From Erwinia sp. S63 (GTDB lineage Bacteria > Pseudomonadota > Gammaproteobacteria > Enterobacterales > Enterobacteriaceae), in NCBI RefSeq assembly GCF_016625195.1, contig NZ_JACVUP010000013.1, positions 124,001 through 188,000 on the forward strand: DNA of 64,000 nucleotides, given 5' to 3'. A model generated the notes under the pieces. It was given only the letters and a program-made list of their open reading frames with translations. It had not been told where the DNA came from and ran no database searches. The translations under genes and the position numbers were made by a program. This document shows, piece by piece, positions 18,969 to 29,213 of this stretch (position 1 is the stretch's first letter; each line of letters starts with the position of its first letter).

Positions 18969-21242
18969 ATGAGCGAATTGACGCAGGATGGTGCAGAGCG
19001 TCTTGCCCTGCACAAATTTACGGAAAACGCGTACCTGAACTACTCCATGTACGTGATCATGGACCGCGCACTGCCGTATATCGGCGATGGCCTCAAGCCG
19101 GTGCAGCGCCGTATTGTGTACGCGATGTCGGAATTGGGCCTCAATGCCAGCGCCAAATTCAAAAAATCCGCGCGTACCGTCGGTGATGTATTAGGTAAAT
19201 ACCATCCGCACGGTGACAGCGCCTGCTATGAAGCGATGGTGTTAATGGCACAGCCGTTCTCCTATCGCTATCCGCTGGTGGATGGTCAGGGCAACTGGGG
19301 TGCACCGGATGATCCCAAATCCTTCGCCGCGATGCGTTACACCGAGTCACGCCTCTCCAAATATGCCGAGATTTTGCTGGGCGAGTTGGGACAAGGCACG
19401 GTCGATTACATCCCGAACTTTGACGGCACCATGCAGGAGCCGAAGATGTTGCCGGCGCGTCTGCCGAACATCCTGCTGAATGGCACCACCGGTATTGCCG
19501 TGGGCATGGCCACCGATATTCCTCCGCATAACCTGCGTGAAGTGGCGGAAGCGGCGGTGAAGCTGATCGACAAACCCAACACCACGCTGGATGAGTTGCT
19601 GGATATTGTGCAAGGCCCGGATTATCCGACCGAAGCCGAGATCATCACGCCGCGCAGCGAGATCCGCAAAATTTACCAAAGCGGGCGCGGTTCGATCCGT
19701 CAGCGCGCGGTGTGGAAGAAAGAAGATGGTGATGTGGTGATCACCGCGCTGCCGCATCAGGTTTCCGGTGCGCGCGTGCTGGAGCAGATCGCCAACCAGA
19801 TGCGCAATAAAAAGCTGCCGATGGTGGAAGATTTGCGTGATGAATCCAACCACGAGAACCCGACGCGTCTGGTGATTGTGCCACGCTCGAATCGTGTGGA
19901 TGTGGAGCAGGTGATGAATCATCTGTTTGCCACCACCGATCTGGAAAAGAGCTATCGCGTTAACCTGAATATGATCGGGCTGGATAACCGTCCGGCAGTG
20001 AAAAACCTGCTGGAGATCCTGTCTGAATGGCTGGTGTACCGTCGCGATACCGTGACGCGCCGCCTGAACTATCGTTTAGAGCGCGTGCTGCGCCGCCTGC
20101 ATATCCTCGAAGGTTTGCTGGTGGCGTTCCTCAACATTGATGAAGTGATTCACATCATCCGTACCGAGGACGAGCCTAAGCAGGTGCTGATGTCGCGTTT
20201 TGAACTCAGCGACACGCAAGCCGAATCCATTCTGGAACTGAAACTGCGCCATCTCGCCAAACTGGAAGAGATGAAGATTCGCGGTGAGCAGGCGGAGCTG
20301 GAGAAAGAGCGCGATCAGCTGCAGGCGATTCTGGCGTCCGAGCGCAAGATGAGCAACCTGCTGAAGAAAGAGCTGCTGGCGGATGCGCAAGCTTATGGCG
20401 ATGATCGTCGTTCGCCGCTGCATGAGCGCGAAGAAGCCAAAGCGCTGAGCGAAACCGAGCTGGTGAGTGCTGAGCCGGTGACGATTGTGCTGTCGCAGAT
20501 GGGCTGGGTGCGTAGCGCCAAAGGCCACGATATCGATCCTACCGGGCTCAGCTATAAGGCTGGTGACAGTTATCTTGCTGCAGCACGCGGTAAGAGCAAT
20601 CAGCCGGTGGCCTTTATCGACTCCACCGGCCGCAGCTATACGCTGGACCCGACCTCGTTGCCATCGGCGCGCGGGCAGGGCGAGCCGTTGACCGGTAAGC
20701 TGACGCCACCGCCAGGTGCCGCGTTCGAACAAGTGCTGATGGAAGCGGACGATCAGAAACTGCTGATGGCCTCCGATGCTGGTTACGGCTTTATCTGTAC
20801 CTTCGCCGATTTGATATCGCGTAACCGTGCCGGTAAAGCGCTGCTGACGTTGCCGGAAAATGCCAAAGTGATGACGCCAATGGCGGTGCACTCCGGTGAT
20901 GACATGCTGCTGGCGATTACTCAGGCTGGCCGTATGCTGATGTTCCCGGTGGGCGATCTGCCACAGATGTCGAAAGGCAAAGGCAATAAAATCATCTCCA
21001 TCCCATCAGCCGATGCGGCTGCGGGCGTGGACAAACTGCAATGGCTGTTAATCCTGCCGCCGGGCAGTTCACTCACACTCTACGTCGGCAAGCGTAAGCT
21101 GATTATGCGCGATGAAGATCTGCAAAAAGTACGTGCCGATCGCGGTCGTCGTGGCAGCGTGTCACGTGGCCTGCAGCGTATTGATAGCGTGGAAGTGAAT
21201 GCGCCAGCGCGCCCGAAAAGTGACGCGAGTAGCGAAGAATAA
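18969..21242 (+). CDS. parC: DNA topoisomerase IV subunit A (ParC)
   Basis: ParC is the DNA-cutting subunit of topoisomerase IV. The 757-residue protein shows the active-site region with the quinolone-resistance segment [24 protein letters not shown], where Ser and Glu are the wild-type residues linked to drug sensitivity, and the catalytic tyrosine in [11 protein letters not shown] coiled-coil segment (about 370-480) and C-terminal beta-pinwheel repeats follow. The ATG at 18969 gives the family start [18 protein letters not shown] lies 11 bases upstream. It is followed after 38 bases by plsC, as in E. coli. Confidence 0.98.
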   Translation: MSELTQDGAERLALHKFTENAYLNYSMYVIMDRALPYIGDGLKPVQRRIVYAMSELGLNASAKFKKSARTVGDVLGKYHPHGDSACYEAMVLMAQPFSYRYPLVDGQGNWGAPDDPKSFAAMRYTESRLSKYAEILLGELGQGTVDYIPNFDGTMQEPKMLPARLPNILLNGTTGIAVGMATDIPPHNLREVAEAAVKLIDKPNTTLDELLDIVQGPDYPTEAEIITPRSEIRKIYQSGRGSIRQRAVWKKEDGDVVITALPHQVSGARVLEQIANQMRNKKLPMVEDLRDESNHENPTRLVIVPRSNRVDVEQVMNHLFATTDLEKSYRVNLNMIGLDNRPAVKNLLEILSEWLVYRRDTVTRRLNYRLERVLRRLHILEGLLVAFLNIDEVIHIIRTEDEPKQVLMSRFELSDTQAESILELKLRHLAKLEEMKIRGEQAELEKERDQLQAILASERKMSNLLKKELLADAQAYGDDRRSPLHEREEAKALSETELVSAEPVTIVLSQMGWVRSAKGHDIDPTGLSYKAGDSYLAAARGKSNQPVAFIDSTGRSYTLDPTSLPSARGQGEPLTGKLTPPPGAAFEQVLMEADDQKLLMASDAGYGFICTFADLISRNRAGKALLTLPENAKVMTPMAVHSGDDMLLAITQAGRMLMFPVGDLPQMSKGKGNKIISIPSADAAAGVDKLQWLLILPPGSSLTLYVGKRKLIMRDEDLQKVRADRGRRGSVSRGLQRIDSVEVNAPARPKSDASSEE

Positions 21243-21280
21243 GACTGAACAGGCAATGGATTGCCCAACTTGAGGAAGCT

Positions 21281-22018
21281 ATGTTACTAATTTTACGCAC
21301 GATTATTGTTATCGTTTATTCGATTTTGGTGTGCATCTTCGGCAGTATCTGGTGTTTGTTCTCACCGCGTAACCCGCGTCATGTGGCGACGTTCGGCCAT
21401 ATGTTAGGTCGCCTGTCGACGGTATTTGGTGTCAAAGTTGAGCTGCGCAAACCCGCTGATGCCGAGAGCTATGGCAATGCGATTTACATCGCTAACCATC
21501 AGAACAACTACGACATGATCACGGCGGCCAAAATCGTGCAGCCGACCACCGTAACCGTCGGTAAAAAGAGCCTGCTGTGGATCCCGTTCTTCGGTCAACT
21601 CTACTGGCTGACCGGCAATCTGCTGATTGACCGTGATAACCGTGCCAAGGCGCACGGCACCATCGGTGAACTGGTGGCGCAGTTTAATAAAAAGAAGATT
21701 TCTTTCTGGATGTTCCCGGAAGGGACGCGCAGCCGTGGTCGTGGCTTGCTGCCGTTTAAAACCGGTGCGTTCCATGCCGCAGTGGCAGCAGGTGTGCCGA
21801 TCATCCCGGTGGTGGTATCGAATACCCACGGTAAAGTGAAACTCAATCGCTGGAACAACGGTCTGGTGATTGTGGAAATGCTGCCGCCAGTGGATACCAA
21901 ACAGTTTGAAACCACCTCAGTTCGTAAGTTAGCGACCCACTGTCGCGAATTAATGTCTGCTAAGCTGGAAGAATTGAACGCCGAAGTCGCCGAACGCGAA
22001 AAAAACGGTAAAATCTAG
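21281..22018 (+). CDS. plsC: 1-acyl-sn-glycerol-3-phosphate acyltransferase PlsC
   Basis: PlsC adds the second fatty acid to lysophosphatidic acid, making phosphatidic acid at the inner membrane. The 245-residue protein has an N-terminal hydrophobic anchor, the catalytic HX4D motif NHQNNYD (His73, Asp78) and the FPEGTRSRG substrate motif from residue 145, then VPIIPVVVS. GAGGAAGCT precedes the ATG. It sits between parC and ftsP, the conserved enterobacterial order. Confidence 0.97.
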   Translation: MLLILRTIIVIVYSILVCIFGSIWCLFSPRNPRHVATFGHMLGRLSTVFGVKVELRKPADAESYGNAIYIANHQNNYDMITAAKIVQPTTVTVGKKSLLWIPFFGQLYWLTGNLLIDRDNRAKAHGTIGELVAQFNKKKISFWMFPEGTRSRGRGLLPFKTGAFHAAVAAGVPIIPVVVSNTHGKVKLNRWNNGLVIVEMLPPVDTKQFETTSVRKLATHCRELMSAKLEELNAEVAEREKNGKI

Positions 22019-22127
22019 TCATCCCCGGGGCAGAGCATCTGCCCCGTGCTCATCACAGCAATCACTCACTAACAAAAACAACATGGACACGGCGTCTTCA
22101 CGCCCCGCTCAAAAGGTCTGAAGTTTT

Positions 22128-23555
22128 ATGTCTTGCAGCAGACGTCAGTTTATTCAGCTTTCCGCCGGTGTTGCGCTGGCTTCCAGTAGCATGCCTTATG
22201 CCGCGCATGCTGCGGCCCCGATGGGCGATGTGCCCCTGCCGATCCCACCACTGATTGAGTCACGTCGTGGTCAGCCACTGTTTCTGACGCTACAACGCAG
22301 CCATTGGTCATTTAGCGGCAATAGCAATAAAGTGCCGGTGTGGGGCATTAACGGTTTGTACCTCGGGCCCACGGTGCGCGTTTACAGCGGCGATGACGTG
22401 AAGATGATCTACAGCAACCGCCTCAACGAGCCGGTGGCGATGACTGTCAGCGGCTTGCAGGTGCCGGGAGCCTTAATGGGTGGCGCACCACGGCTGATGT
22501 CGGCGGGCGTTGACTGGGCGCCCGTATTGCCGATTCGCCAGGGCGCTTCCACGTTGTGGTATCACGCCAATACCCCGAATCGTATGGCTCCGCACGTCTA
22601 TAACGGTCTGGCAGGCATGTGGTTGATTGAGGATGAGGTCAGTAAAGCCTTGCCGCTGCCTAAGCACTATGGTGTCGATGATTTCCCGCTGATTATTCAG
22701 GACAAGCGCCTCGATAACTTTGCTACGCCGGTTTATAACCCGCCTTCCGATGGCGGTTTCCTCGGCGACACCTTGCTGGTGAATGGTGTGCAAAACCCGT
22801 ATATCGAGGTTTCTCGTGGCTGGGTGCGTTTACGTTTATTAAACGCATCGAACGCGCGTCGTTTTGATTTAAATTTCTCTGATAATCGCCCGTTTACCGT
22901 GATTGCCAGCGACCAGGGTTTCCTGGCTGCGCCGGTGGCGGTGCAAACGCTGTCGCTGGCACCCGGTGAACGCCGTGAAGTGCTGGTGGATATGTCGCAG
23001 GGCGATGAAGTCTCGATTACCGCCGGCACTGCGGCGGGTCTGATGGATCGCCTGCGCGGTCTGTTTGAGCCCTCCTCGATTCTCGCCAACACGCTGGTGC
23101 TGAGTCTGCGTCCGACCGGCTTACTGCCGCTGGTCACCGATAATCTGCCGATGCGTTTACTGGCCGATCAGATTCTCGATGGCGTGGCGGTGCGCACCCG
23201 CGAATTCCGTATTGGCGACAGCGTGCCGGGCATCAATGGCGCATTGTGGGACATGAGCCGCATCGACACCACGGTGCAGCAGGGGACCTTTGAGCGCTGG
23301 ATCATTCACGCCGATCGTCCACAATCGCTGCATATTCAGGGTGTGATGTTCCTGATTAAGAACGTCAACGGTGCGCAGCCGATGGGTGAAGATCGCGGCT
23401 GGAAAGATACGGTATGGGTGGATGGGGATGTGGAGTTGCTGGTGAGTTTCCCGCAGAGTTCGTCGGATCACTTCCCGTTTATGTATTACAGCCAGACGCT
23501 GGAGTTAGCCGATCGCGGAACGGCGGGGCAGTTGCAGGTCAATCCGGTACCATAA
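22128..23555 (+). CDS. ftsP: Cell division protein FtsP (SufI)
   Basis: FtsP is a periplasmic, copper-free relative of multicopper oxidases that stabilises the divisome under stress. The 475-residue product begins with a twin-arginine signal (SRRQFIQLSAGVALASSSM, cut near AHAA), so it is folded before export by Tat. Three cupredoxin domains can be followed, but the usual histidine-rich copper-binding motifs are missing: WYHANTPNRMA and the C-terminal DHFPFMYYSQTLELAD have lost most copper ligands, as in E. coli FtsP. A GC hairpin (22027-22045) separates it from plsC. Confidence 0.95.
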   Translation: MSCSRRQFIQLSAGVALASSSMPYAAHAAAPMGDVPLPIPPLIESRRGQPLFLTLQRSHWSFSGNSNKVPVWGINGLYLGPTVRVYSGDDVKMIYSNRLNEPVAMTVSGLQVPGALMGGAPRLMSAGVDWAPVLPIRQGASTLWYHANTPNRMAPHVYNGLAGMWLIEDEVSKALPLPKHYGVDDFPLIIQDKRLDNFATPVYNPPSDGGFLGDTLLVNGVQNPYIEVSRGWVRLRLLNASNARRFDLNFSDNRPFTVIASDQGFLAAPVAVQTLSLAPGERREVLVDMSQGDEVSITAGTAAGLMDRLRGLFEPSSILANTLVLSLRPTGLLPLVTDNLPMRLLADQILDGVAVRTREFRIGDSVPGINGALWDMSRIDTTVQQGTFERWIIHADRPQSLHIQGVMFLIKNVNGAQPMGEDRGWKDTVWVDGDVELLVSFPQSSSDHFPFMYYSQTLELADRGTAGQLQVNPVP

Positions 23556-23560
23556 GAAAA

Positions 23561-23584
23561 AAGGTGCGCAACGATGCGCACCTT
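23561..23584 (-). terminator. Terminator downstream of dkgA (minus strand)
   Basis: A perfect 10-bp inverted repeat (AAGGTGCGCA / TGCGCACCTT) is followed on the minus strand by a run of six T. On the plus strand no T run follows, so it serves dkgA first. It lies between the convergent ftsP and dkgA genes. Confidence 0.7.
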
Positions 23585-23713
23585 ACAAGAGATCGTCAAA
23601 TGGGTAGGTCGCCATTCATCAAAGGCGACCAGCACATGACCGCACGGTCATTATCACGCCAGTGTTAGCGAGTACGCGTGAGCTGTACCCGCTGATGGTT
23701 AAACTGCGCCGAC

Positions 23714-24541
23714 TCAACCGTTAAACTTCTCCGGATCCGGCCCCAAACGATTTCCCTTATCCAGCTTAGTAATCTCGCTGATCTCGGTTTTTTCCAGTCT
23801 GAAGTCGAACACCTGGAAGTTTTCACGAATACGTTCCGGCGTCACCGATTTTGGTATCACCACCAGCCCGCTATCCAGATGCCAGCGAATCACAATCTGC
23901 GCCGGCGTCTTACCGTATTTTTTCGCCAGTTCGCGGATAATTTCCTGATCGAATACCCCTTTACCGCCTTGCGCCAGCGGGCTCCAGGATTCAGTTTGAA
24001 TCTGGTGCAAAGCGTTCCATGCATGCAGGGTGCGCTGTTGCAGCATCGGGTGCAGCTCAATCTGGTTCACCACCGGCGACACGCCTGTTTCATCGATCAG
24101 ACGTTTGAGATGCGCTTCATGGAAGTTACAGACGCCGATGCTTTTGGTTAAGCCCTGCTGCTGCAGCTCAATCATCTTTTTCCAGGCTTCAACGTAGTGA
24201 TCTTTCTCCGGGCACGGCCAGTGCATCAGATAGAGATCGACACTCTCCAGCTGCAGTTTCTTCAAACTGGTTTCAATCGCCTGCTGGCCGTTCTGCTGGT
24301 CGTCATTCCACAGTTTGGTGGTGATGAAAATGTCTTCGCGTGCGACATCGGTGTCCTGCAGTGCCTGACCGACGGCTTCCTCATTCTTGTAGATGGCGGC
24401 GGTATCGATGGAGCGATATCCGACTTTCAATGCTTCCACAATCGCGTTACGGGCATCTTCAATGCTCGCCTGCCACACACCGAGTCCGATCTGCGGCATC
24501 ATATTGCCGTCGTGCAGTTTGATAATGGGTTGCTCTGCCAT
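23714..24541 (-). CDS. dkgA: 2,5-diketo-D-gluconate reductase A / methylglyoxal reductase (DkgA)
   Basis: A 275-residue NADPH-dependent aldo-keto reductase. The AKR catalytic tetrad is complete: Asp46, Tyr51, Lys76 and His107 (in YLMHWPCP). SIGVCNFHEAHLKRL and VIPKSVTPERIRENFQVFDF are the family signatures. Enzymes of this type reduce 2,5-diketogluconate, methylglyoxal and furfural. In Pantoea relatives 2,5-diketogluconate metabolism is well known, which fits. It is divergent from the AraC regulator yqhC, its likely activator. Confidence 0.95.
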   Translation of the reverse strand: MAEQPIIKLHDGNMMPQIGLGVWQASIEDARNAIVEALKVGYRSIDTAAIYKNEEAVGQALQDTDVAREDIFITTKLWNDDQQNGQQAIETSLKKLQLESVDLYLMHWPCPEKDHYVEAWKKMIELQQQGLTKSIGVCNFHEAHLKRLIDETGVSPVVNQIELHPMLQQRTLHAWNALHQIQTESWSPLAQGGKGVFDQEIIRELAKKYGKTPAQIVIRWHLDSGLVVIPKSVTPERIRENFQVFDFRLEKTEISEITKLDKGNRLGPDPEKFNG

Positions 24542-24747
24542 TGTTGCTCCTTATCTGTCGCAGTGACTTACCGAAAAAGCGCTGTGGTTAAGTCTAGTCA
24601 ACAAACTCAACCGCAGGATCATTGTGGCAATCACTCCGCCATTTTACCCTGGTCATTTCTGCCAGAATCTTGCCTGATTCTGCTGAAGGGTGGAGCTTTG
24701 AGCAGCATTGCGGCACACTGATTTTTTTTGCTGCCTGAGAGTGATCC

Positions 24748-25659
24748 ATGCCGAACGATGCCCTTTGCCGCCAGCTGGCGCAGCGCGTGACCGCGCTAAT
24801 GAACGATGCGCGTAAGCCGTTGTGCGCCGTGGAAAACGTCAAACTGATCTACGCCTGCGAAACGCTGCCGCGCACGCCGATGATGTATCAGCCGGGCATC
24901 GTGATTCTCTTTCAGGGGCGTAAAACCGGTTATCTCGGCAGCACGGTGTTTCATTACGACGCGACTAAGTATTTGATGCTGACCGTGCCACTACCGGTGG
25001 AATGCGAAACCGAAGCCACTCTGGAAGAGCCGCTGGCCGGCATGTGCCTGAGCGTGGATATCGCCAGTTTGCAGGATCTGTTGATGGATATCGGTGACGA
25101 CGAACAATTTCAGCCGCAGTTACAGACGTCGGGCATCCATTCAGCGTTTATGAGTGAAGAGATGCTGTGCGCCGCCGAGCGTCTGCTGGATGCGATGAGC
25201 CATCCGCGTGATGCGCGCGTGCTTGGCCCACAGTTGGTGCGGGAGATTATCTATTATGTGCTCACTGGCCCGATTGGCGGTGCGCTGCTGTCGCTGGTCA
25301 ATCGCCAGACCCAGTTCAGCCAGATTGCGCGCGCCTTGCGCCGTATCGAAAGCCATTTCGCCGAAAGCCTCAGCGTCGATATGCTGGCCGCCGAAGTGAA
25401 CATGAGCGTCTCGGCATTCCATCACAACTTCAAAGCCGTCACCCAAACCTCGCCGCTGCAATACCTTAAGCGCTATCGTCTGCATCAGGCGCGCTTGATG
25501 ATGTTGCAGGATGGGATGAAAGCCAGTGCGGCAGCGGTGCGCGTGGGCTATGAAAGCCCTTCGCAATTTTCGCGGGAGTTTAAACGCTATTTCGGCGTGA
25601 CGCCGGGAGAGGAAGCCAGTCGCGTGCGCCAAACGTTGCCGTTTGACGCCGCGTCTTAA
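24748..25659 (+). CDS. yqhC: AraC-family regulator YqhC
   Basis: A 303-residue AraC-type regulator with an AraC_N ligand-sensing half (residues about 25-185) and two helix-turn-helix motifs at the C terminus ([24 protein letters not shown] and [25 protein letters not shown]). E. coli YqhC responds to reactive aldehydes and activates yqhD-dkgA. Here yqhD is absent between the regulator and dkgA. GAGAGTGATCC precedes the ATG. It ends exactly where the convergent yghB ends, with no gap. Confidence 0.9.
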   Translation: MPNDALCRQLAQRVTALMNDARKPLCAVENVKLIYACETLPRTPMMYQPGIVILFQGRKTGYLGSTVFHYDATKYLMLTVPLPVECETEATLEEPLAGMCLSVDIASLQDLLMDIGDDEQFQPQLQTSGIHSAFMSEEMLCAAERLLDAMSHPRDARVLGPQLVREIIYYVLTGPIGGALLSLVNRQTQFSQIARALRRIESHFAESLSVDMLAAEVNMSVSAFHHNFKAVTQTSPLQYLKRYRLHQARLMMLQDGMKASAAAVRVGYESPSQFSREFKRYFGVTPGEEASRVRQTLPFDAAS

Positions 25660-26319
25660 TCATATTTTCTGGCGACGTTTTTTCCAGATCACCACAATGC
25701 TGCCGGTCAGACCGACAAACAGCAGCACCATCGGCAGCACCATCAGCACCGCCATCACCTGATCTTCGTGACGCTTGATAAACGGCACCTGACTGATGCC
25801 ATAGCCCATCGCCACCACAATCCCGACCCACAGCGCGCCGCTCAGCCAGTTGAACAGCTGGAAGCGACCGTTCTGTAAACCCGAAATGCCAGCCATGGTA
25901 GGCAGCAATGTGCGAACGAACGCCAGAAAACGCCCAACCAGTAATGCCATCAATCCATGGCGGTTAAACAGATTCCAGGCGCGCTGATGATATTGCGCCG
26001 GCAGATGCATCAACCAGCTTTTCACCATCCGCGTATTGCCCAGCCATCGCCCCTGCAAATAACTCAACCAGCAGCCAAGGCTGGCGGCGGTGGTCAGAAT
26101 CACCATGGTGGGCACGAAATCCATCACGCCTTTGGCAATCATGGCACCCGCAAGCAGCAGCAGGCTATCACCCGGCAGAAAAGAGGCGGGCAATAAACCG
26201 TTTTCCAGAAACAGCGTCAAAAACATCACGCCGTAGACAACCCACACGACATCCGGATTGGCCAGCGCGGCAAAATCCTGATGCCAGAGCGCGTGGACAA
26301 TCTCATGTAAAACACCCAT
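25660..26319 (-). CDS. yghB: DedA-family inner membrane protein YghB
   Basis: A 219-residue DedA/SNARE-associated membrane protein. [37 protein letters not shown] and the positively charged GRFLAFVRT segment match E. coli YghB, which together with YqjA supports cell division, membrane potential and drug tolerance. DedA proteins are now thought to flip undecaprenyl phosphate or phosphatidylethanolamine; the role of YghB in that is not settled. It has five to six hydrophobic segments. The gene ends back-to-back with yqhC. Confidence 0.95.
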   Translation of the reverse strand: MGVLHEIVHALWHQDFAALANPDVVWVVYGVMFLTLFLENGLLPASFLPGDSLLLLAGAMIAKGVMDFVPTMVILTTAASLGCWLSYLQGRWLGNTRMVKSWLMHLPAQYHQRAWNLFNRHGLMALLVGRFLAFVRTLLPTMAGISGLQNGRFQLFNWLSGALWVGIVVAMGYGISQVPFIKRHEDQVMAVLMVLPMVLLFVGLTGSIVVIWKKRRQKI

Positions 26320-26424
26320 CTGCTATCCCATCGAGTCACAAGGATTCTATTTTAACCATCTGTGGCATCGCAGACGTTGATCTCACCGATGCGGCACGAA
26401 ATGGTTTAGCTTTTGTTTAAATAT

Positions 26425-27615
26425 TTACTGTTTTAAGCGTGCAAAGCCCGCTTTCAGGTCGTTCAGCAGGTCATCAACGTGCTCAAGACCAATGTGCAAA
26501 CGCACCAGCGTACCGTCGAAATCGACGCCGCCTGCCGGGCGAATCTCCGCCAGCTCTTCCGGTTGGTTGGCCAGAATTAAGGATTCATAGCCACCCCATG
26601 AATAAGCCATGCTGAAATGGTGGAAGTGATCGAGGTAATTCGCCAGCTGCTCACGACTCAGTTTTTCATGCAGGATGAAGGAAAACAGTCCGCTGCTGCC
26701 GTTGAAATCACGCTGCCAGAATTCATGACCTTTACTCTGAGCCAGCGCCGGATGGTTAACGCGCGCGACTTCCGGTTGAGCGGCCAGCCATTCGGCAACC
26801 TGCAAACCGCTCTCTTCATGCTGGCGCAAACGCGTACCGAGCGTGCGCAAGCCGCGGCTGGCCATGTACGCCGTATCAGCATCCACCATCTGGCCCATCA
26901 GGTACGAATTTTCACGCAACTTAGGCCAGCAACGTTCATTGGCGACGGCAGTACCAATCATCGCATCGCTGTGACCAATAATGTATTTGGTGCCCGCCTG
27001 AATCGAAATATCGATGCCATGCTCCAGCGCGTTAAACAACACGCCCGCCGCCCAGGTATTATCAATCATGATGATCGCGTCGGGCGCTTTCGCACGCACG
27101 GCGGCGACGATGGCGGGAATGTCCTGCACTTCCATGGTGATGGAGGCGGGAGATTCGAGGAATACCACGCGCGTGTTCGGCTGAATCAGTTCACTGATTT
27201 CGCTGCCGATGCAGTGATCAAAGAACGTGGTGGTGACATTCAGCTTACTGAGAATTTTGGTGCAGAAATCTTGCGTCGGTTCATACACCGCGCCGCTCAC
27301 CAGAATGTGATCGCCTGCTTCAACAAAAGAGATAATCGCATTGGATACCGCGGCCGCACCGCACGGATACAGCGCGCAACCCGCGCCGCCTTCCAGTTCG
27401 GTCATGGCGTCTTGCAGCGAGAAGTGGGTGAGGGTGCCACGGCGACCATAAAAAAGCTCGCCCGATGCACGGCCTGCAGTCGCCCGTTTTTTGTCAGCAA
27501 CCGTGTCAAAAACCAGTGAAGATGCGCGTTGAATGACGCTGTTAACTGAGCCCTGAGTGTAACGTTTGCTTCGTCCCGCGCTAACCAGCGTGGTATCAAT
27601 TTTATTCGTTGCCAT
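26425..27615 (-). CDS. metC: Cystathionine beta-lyase MetC
   Basis: MetC cleaves cystathionine to homocysteine, pyruvate and ammonia in methionine synthesis. The 396-residue PLP enzyme has Lys210 in [17 protein letters not shown] as the cofactor lysine, [10 protein letters not shown] and the phosphate-binding [10 protein letters not shown]. The ATG at 27615 is preferred over the GTG at 27633: AAAGG lies five bases upstream, and it gives the family N terminus. It is divergent from exbB, as in E. coli. No clear MetJ operator was seen in the gap. Confidence 0.96.
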   Translation of the reverse strand: MATNKIDTTLVSAGRSKRYTQGSVNSVIQRASSLVFDTVADKKRATAGRASGELFYGRRGTLTHFSLQDAMTELEGGAGCALYPCGAAAVSNAIISFVEAGDHILVSGAVYEPTQDFCTKILSKLNVTTTFFDHCIGSEISELIQPNTRVVFLESPASITMEVQDIPAIVAAVRAKAPDAIIMIDNTWAAGVLFNALEHGIDISIQAGTKYIIGHSDAMIGTAVANERCWPKLRENSYLMGQMVDADTAYMASRGLRTLGTRLRQHEESGLQVAEWLAAQPEVARVNHPALAQSKGHEFWQRDFNGSSGLFSFILHEKLSREQLANYLDHFHHFSMAYSWGGYESLILANQPEELAEIRPAGGVDFDGTLVRLHIGLEHVDDLLNDLKAGFARLKQ

Positions 27616-27767
27616 CACTGCCTTTCCTGACACTTACCACAAAACATCCACGTTACCATGAAATGTGTCAGTGGGTTGACCCAGATTACGGAATATCAGA
27701 GTGACGCCAGTATTCTGTAAAACATTTGCCAAATTGTGGAAATAAAAGGCACTTTTGGATTGTAAAT

Positions 27768-27786
27768 AGTAATGAGAACTACTATC
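27768..27786 (+). promoter_or_regulatory. Fur box upstream of exbB
   Basis: AGTAATGAGAACTACTATC agrees with 13 of the 19 Fur-box positions and is centred on an ATAGTA/TACTAT inverted repeat. It lies 72 bases before the exbB start. exbB-exbD is a classic Fur-repressed operon, so iron repression is expected. Confidence 0.75.
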
Positions 27787-27857
27787 ACTTCGGTCAATTT
27801 TTTTGCTATGATCCGCGCTTCAATCGTGAACTGTGCAACAGAAGTTGGAGACGCAGC

Positions 27858-28604
27858 GTGGTAGCCAGTGATTTGATGCAAACGGACCTCTCCGTTTGGG
27901 GCATGTATCAGCATGCCGATATCGTGGTAAAAGTGGTGATGATTGGCCTGTTACTGGCCTCGGTTGTCACCTGGGCGATTTTCTTCGGCAAGTTTGCTGA
28001 GCTGAGCGGGGCAAAACGTCGCCTGAAACGCGAACAGCAAGCGCTGGGCGAAGCTCGCTCGCTTAATGATGCTTACCGCGCCGCTGAAAGCTTTAAAAGC
28101 AACAGCCACAGCGCTGTGTTGCTGAATGATGCGCAGAACGAGCTGGAACTCTCTGCAGGTACCGAAGATCTCGATGGCATCAAGGAACGCACCAGCTTCC
28201 GCCTCGATCGTCGCGTTGCGGCTTTCAGCCGTCATGCCGGTCGCGGAAATGGCTTCCTCGCCACTATCGGTTCTGTTGCTCCCTTCATCGGTCTGTTTGG
28301 TACCGTGTGGGGCATCATGAACAGCTTCATCGGTATCGCTAAAACGCAGACCACCAACCTCGCGGTCGTTGCGCCGGGCATCGCAGAAGCGTTGCTGGCT
28401 ACAGCGATTGGTCTGGTTGCCGCTATCCCTGCTGTGGTTATCTACAACGTCTTCGCACGCATGATCGCCAGCTACAAAGCCTCTTTGGGTGATGTTGCGG
28501 CGCAGGTGATGCTGCTGCAGAGCCGCGATCTGGATCTCGGCAATGTGGACACCGCGAAAGAAGCGACCCGTCCGGCGGCGGCACAGAAACTGCGCGTAGG
28601 ATAA
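27858..28604 (+). CDS. exbB: TonB-system energising protein ExbB
   Basis: ExbB forms the pentameric proton channel that, with ExbD and TonB, powers outer-membrane siderophore and cobalamin receptors. The 248-residue protein has three transmembrane helices, and the conserved cytoplasmic and TM2-TM3 blocks GRGNGFLATIGSVAPFIGLFGTVWGIMNSFIGIA and APGIAEALLATAIGLVAAIPAVVIYN. The GTG start at 27858 follows GGAG by seven bases and gives MVASDLMQTDLSVWGMYQHAD, which matches the family; a longer reading frame upstream has no support. exbD starts five bases after the stop. A Fur box precedes the gene. Confidence 0.96.
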   Translation: MVASDLMQTDLSVWGMYQHADIVVKVVMIGLLLASVVTWAIFFGKFAELSGAKRRLKREQQALGEARSLNDAYRAAESFKSNSHSAVLLNDAQNELELSAGTEDLDGIKERTSFRLDRRVAAFSRHAGRGNGFLATIGSVAPFIGLFGTVWGIMNSFIGIAKTQTTNLAVVAPGIAEALLATAIGLVAAIPAVVIYNVFARMIASYKASLGDVAAQVMLLQSRDLDLGNVDTAKEATRPAAAQKLRVG

Positions 28605-28609
28605 GTATT

Positions 28610-29032
28610 ATGGCGATGCGTTTAAACGATGACTCGGTAGGCGATGGCGAAATGCATGAAATCAACGTGACGCCGTTTATCGACGTCATGCTGGTTCTGC
28701 TGATCATCTTTATGGTCGCCGCGCCATTAGCCACGGTGGATGTGCGCGTTAACCTGCCAGCCTCCACCAGCGCACCGCAGCCGCGTCCGGAAAAACCGGT
28801 TTATCTGTCTATCAAAGAAGATAAGCAGATTTACATCGGCAACGATGCGGTGACCAAAGAGACGCTGGTGAATGCGCTAACGGCGCAAACCGAAGGCAAG
28901 AAAGACACCACCATCTTCTTCCAGGCGGATAAGTCTGTGGATTATGAAACCCTGATGAGCGTGATGGATCAGTTACGTGAAGCGGGTTATCTGAAGATAG
29001 GTTTGATGGGCATGGAATCGGTGAAGAAGTAA
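28610..29032 (+). CDS. exbD: TonB-system energising protein ExbD
   Basis: A 140-residue inner-membrane protein with one N-terminal transmembrane helix (residues about 24-43) and a periplasmic domain. VTPFIDVMLVLLIIFMVAAP contains the key aspartate in the membrane (the Asp25 equivalent) needed for proton use. It works with ExbB and TonB, whose gene is not in the window. A strong terminator follows. Confidence 0.96.
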   Translation: MAMRLNDDSVGDGEMHEINVTPFIDVMLVLLIIFMVAAPLATVDVRVNLPASTSAPQPRPEKPVYLSIKEDKQIYIGNDAVTKETLVNALTAQTEGKKDTTIFFQADKSVDYETLMSVMDQLREAGYLKIGLMGMESVKK

Positions 29033-29053
29033 TTTCCCCGTCTAAACGCTCAC

Positions 29054-29083
29054 AAGGGCCGCTATTGATAGCGGCCCTTTTTA
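29054..29083 (+). terminator. Terminator of exbBD
   Basis: AAGGGCCGCTA / TAGCGGCCCTT forms a long stem, and the complement runs on into TTTTTATT. It lies 21 bases after the exbD stop. Confidence 0.85.
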
Positions 29084-29145
29084 TTTGCTTCTGCCGCCAA
29101 TGTTAATTTCTTGTTACTTTTAGTCTCACTTTTGTAAACTGCAAT

Positions 29146-29161
29146 GGTGAAGCGGATCACA
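29146..29161 (+). promoter_or_regulatory. Candidate CRP site upstream of the citrate-type symporter
   Basis: GGTGA-N6-TCACA matches nine of ten core CRP positions (TGTGA-N6-TCACA). It lies 52 bases before the start codon. cAMP-CRP control would suit a carbon-source transporter, but this is unproven. Confidence 0.45.
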
Positions 29162-29213
29162 TCTATTCCTGGCGCAACCCGCTACAACGGAAGAAAAACC
29201 CAGGAAGGACAAT

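Noticed and set aside
20076..20891. A 271-residue minus-strand frame opposite parC
   Set aside because: It is an antisense shadow with a His/Gln/Arg-rich composition.
22027..22045. Hairpin GGGGCAG/CTGCCCC between plsC and ftsP as a terminator
   Set aside because: No T run follows; it may be an attenuating structure at most.
22128..23555. ftsP as a laccase or copper-resistance oxidase
   Set aside because: The copper-binding histidine motifs are missing, and the gene order and sequence fit FtsP.
26617..27519. A 300-residue plus-strand frame opposite metC
   Set aside because: It is an antisense shadow of metC without a start context or domain.
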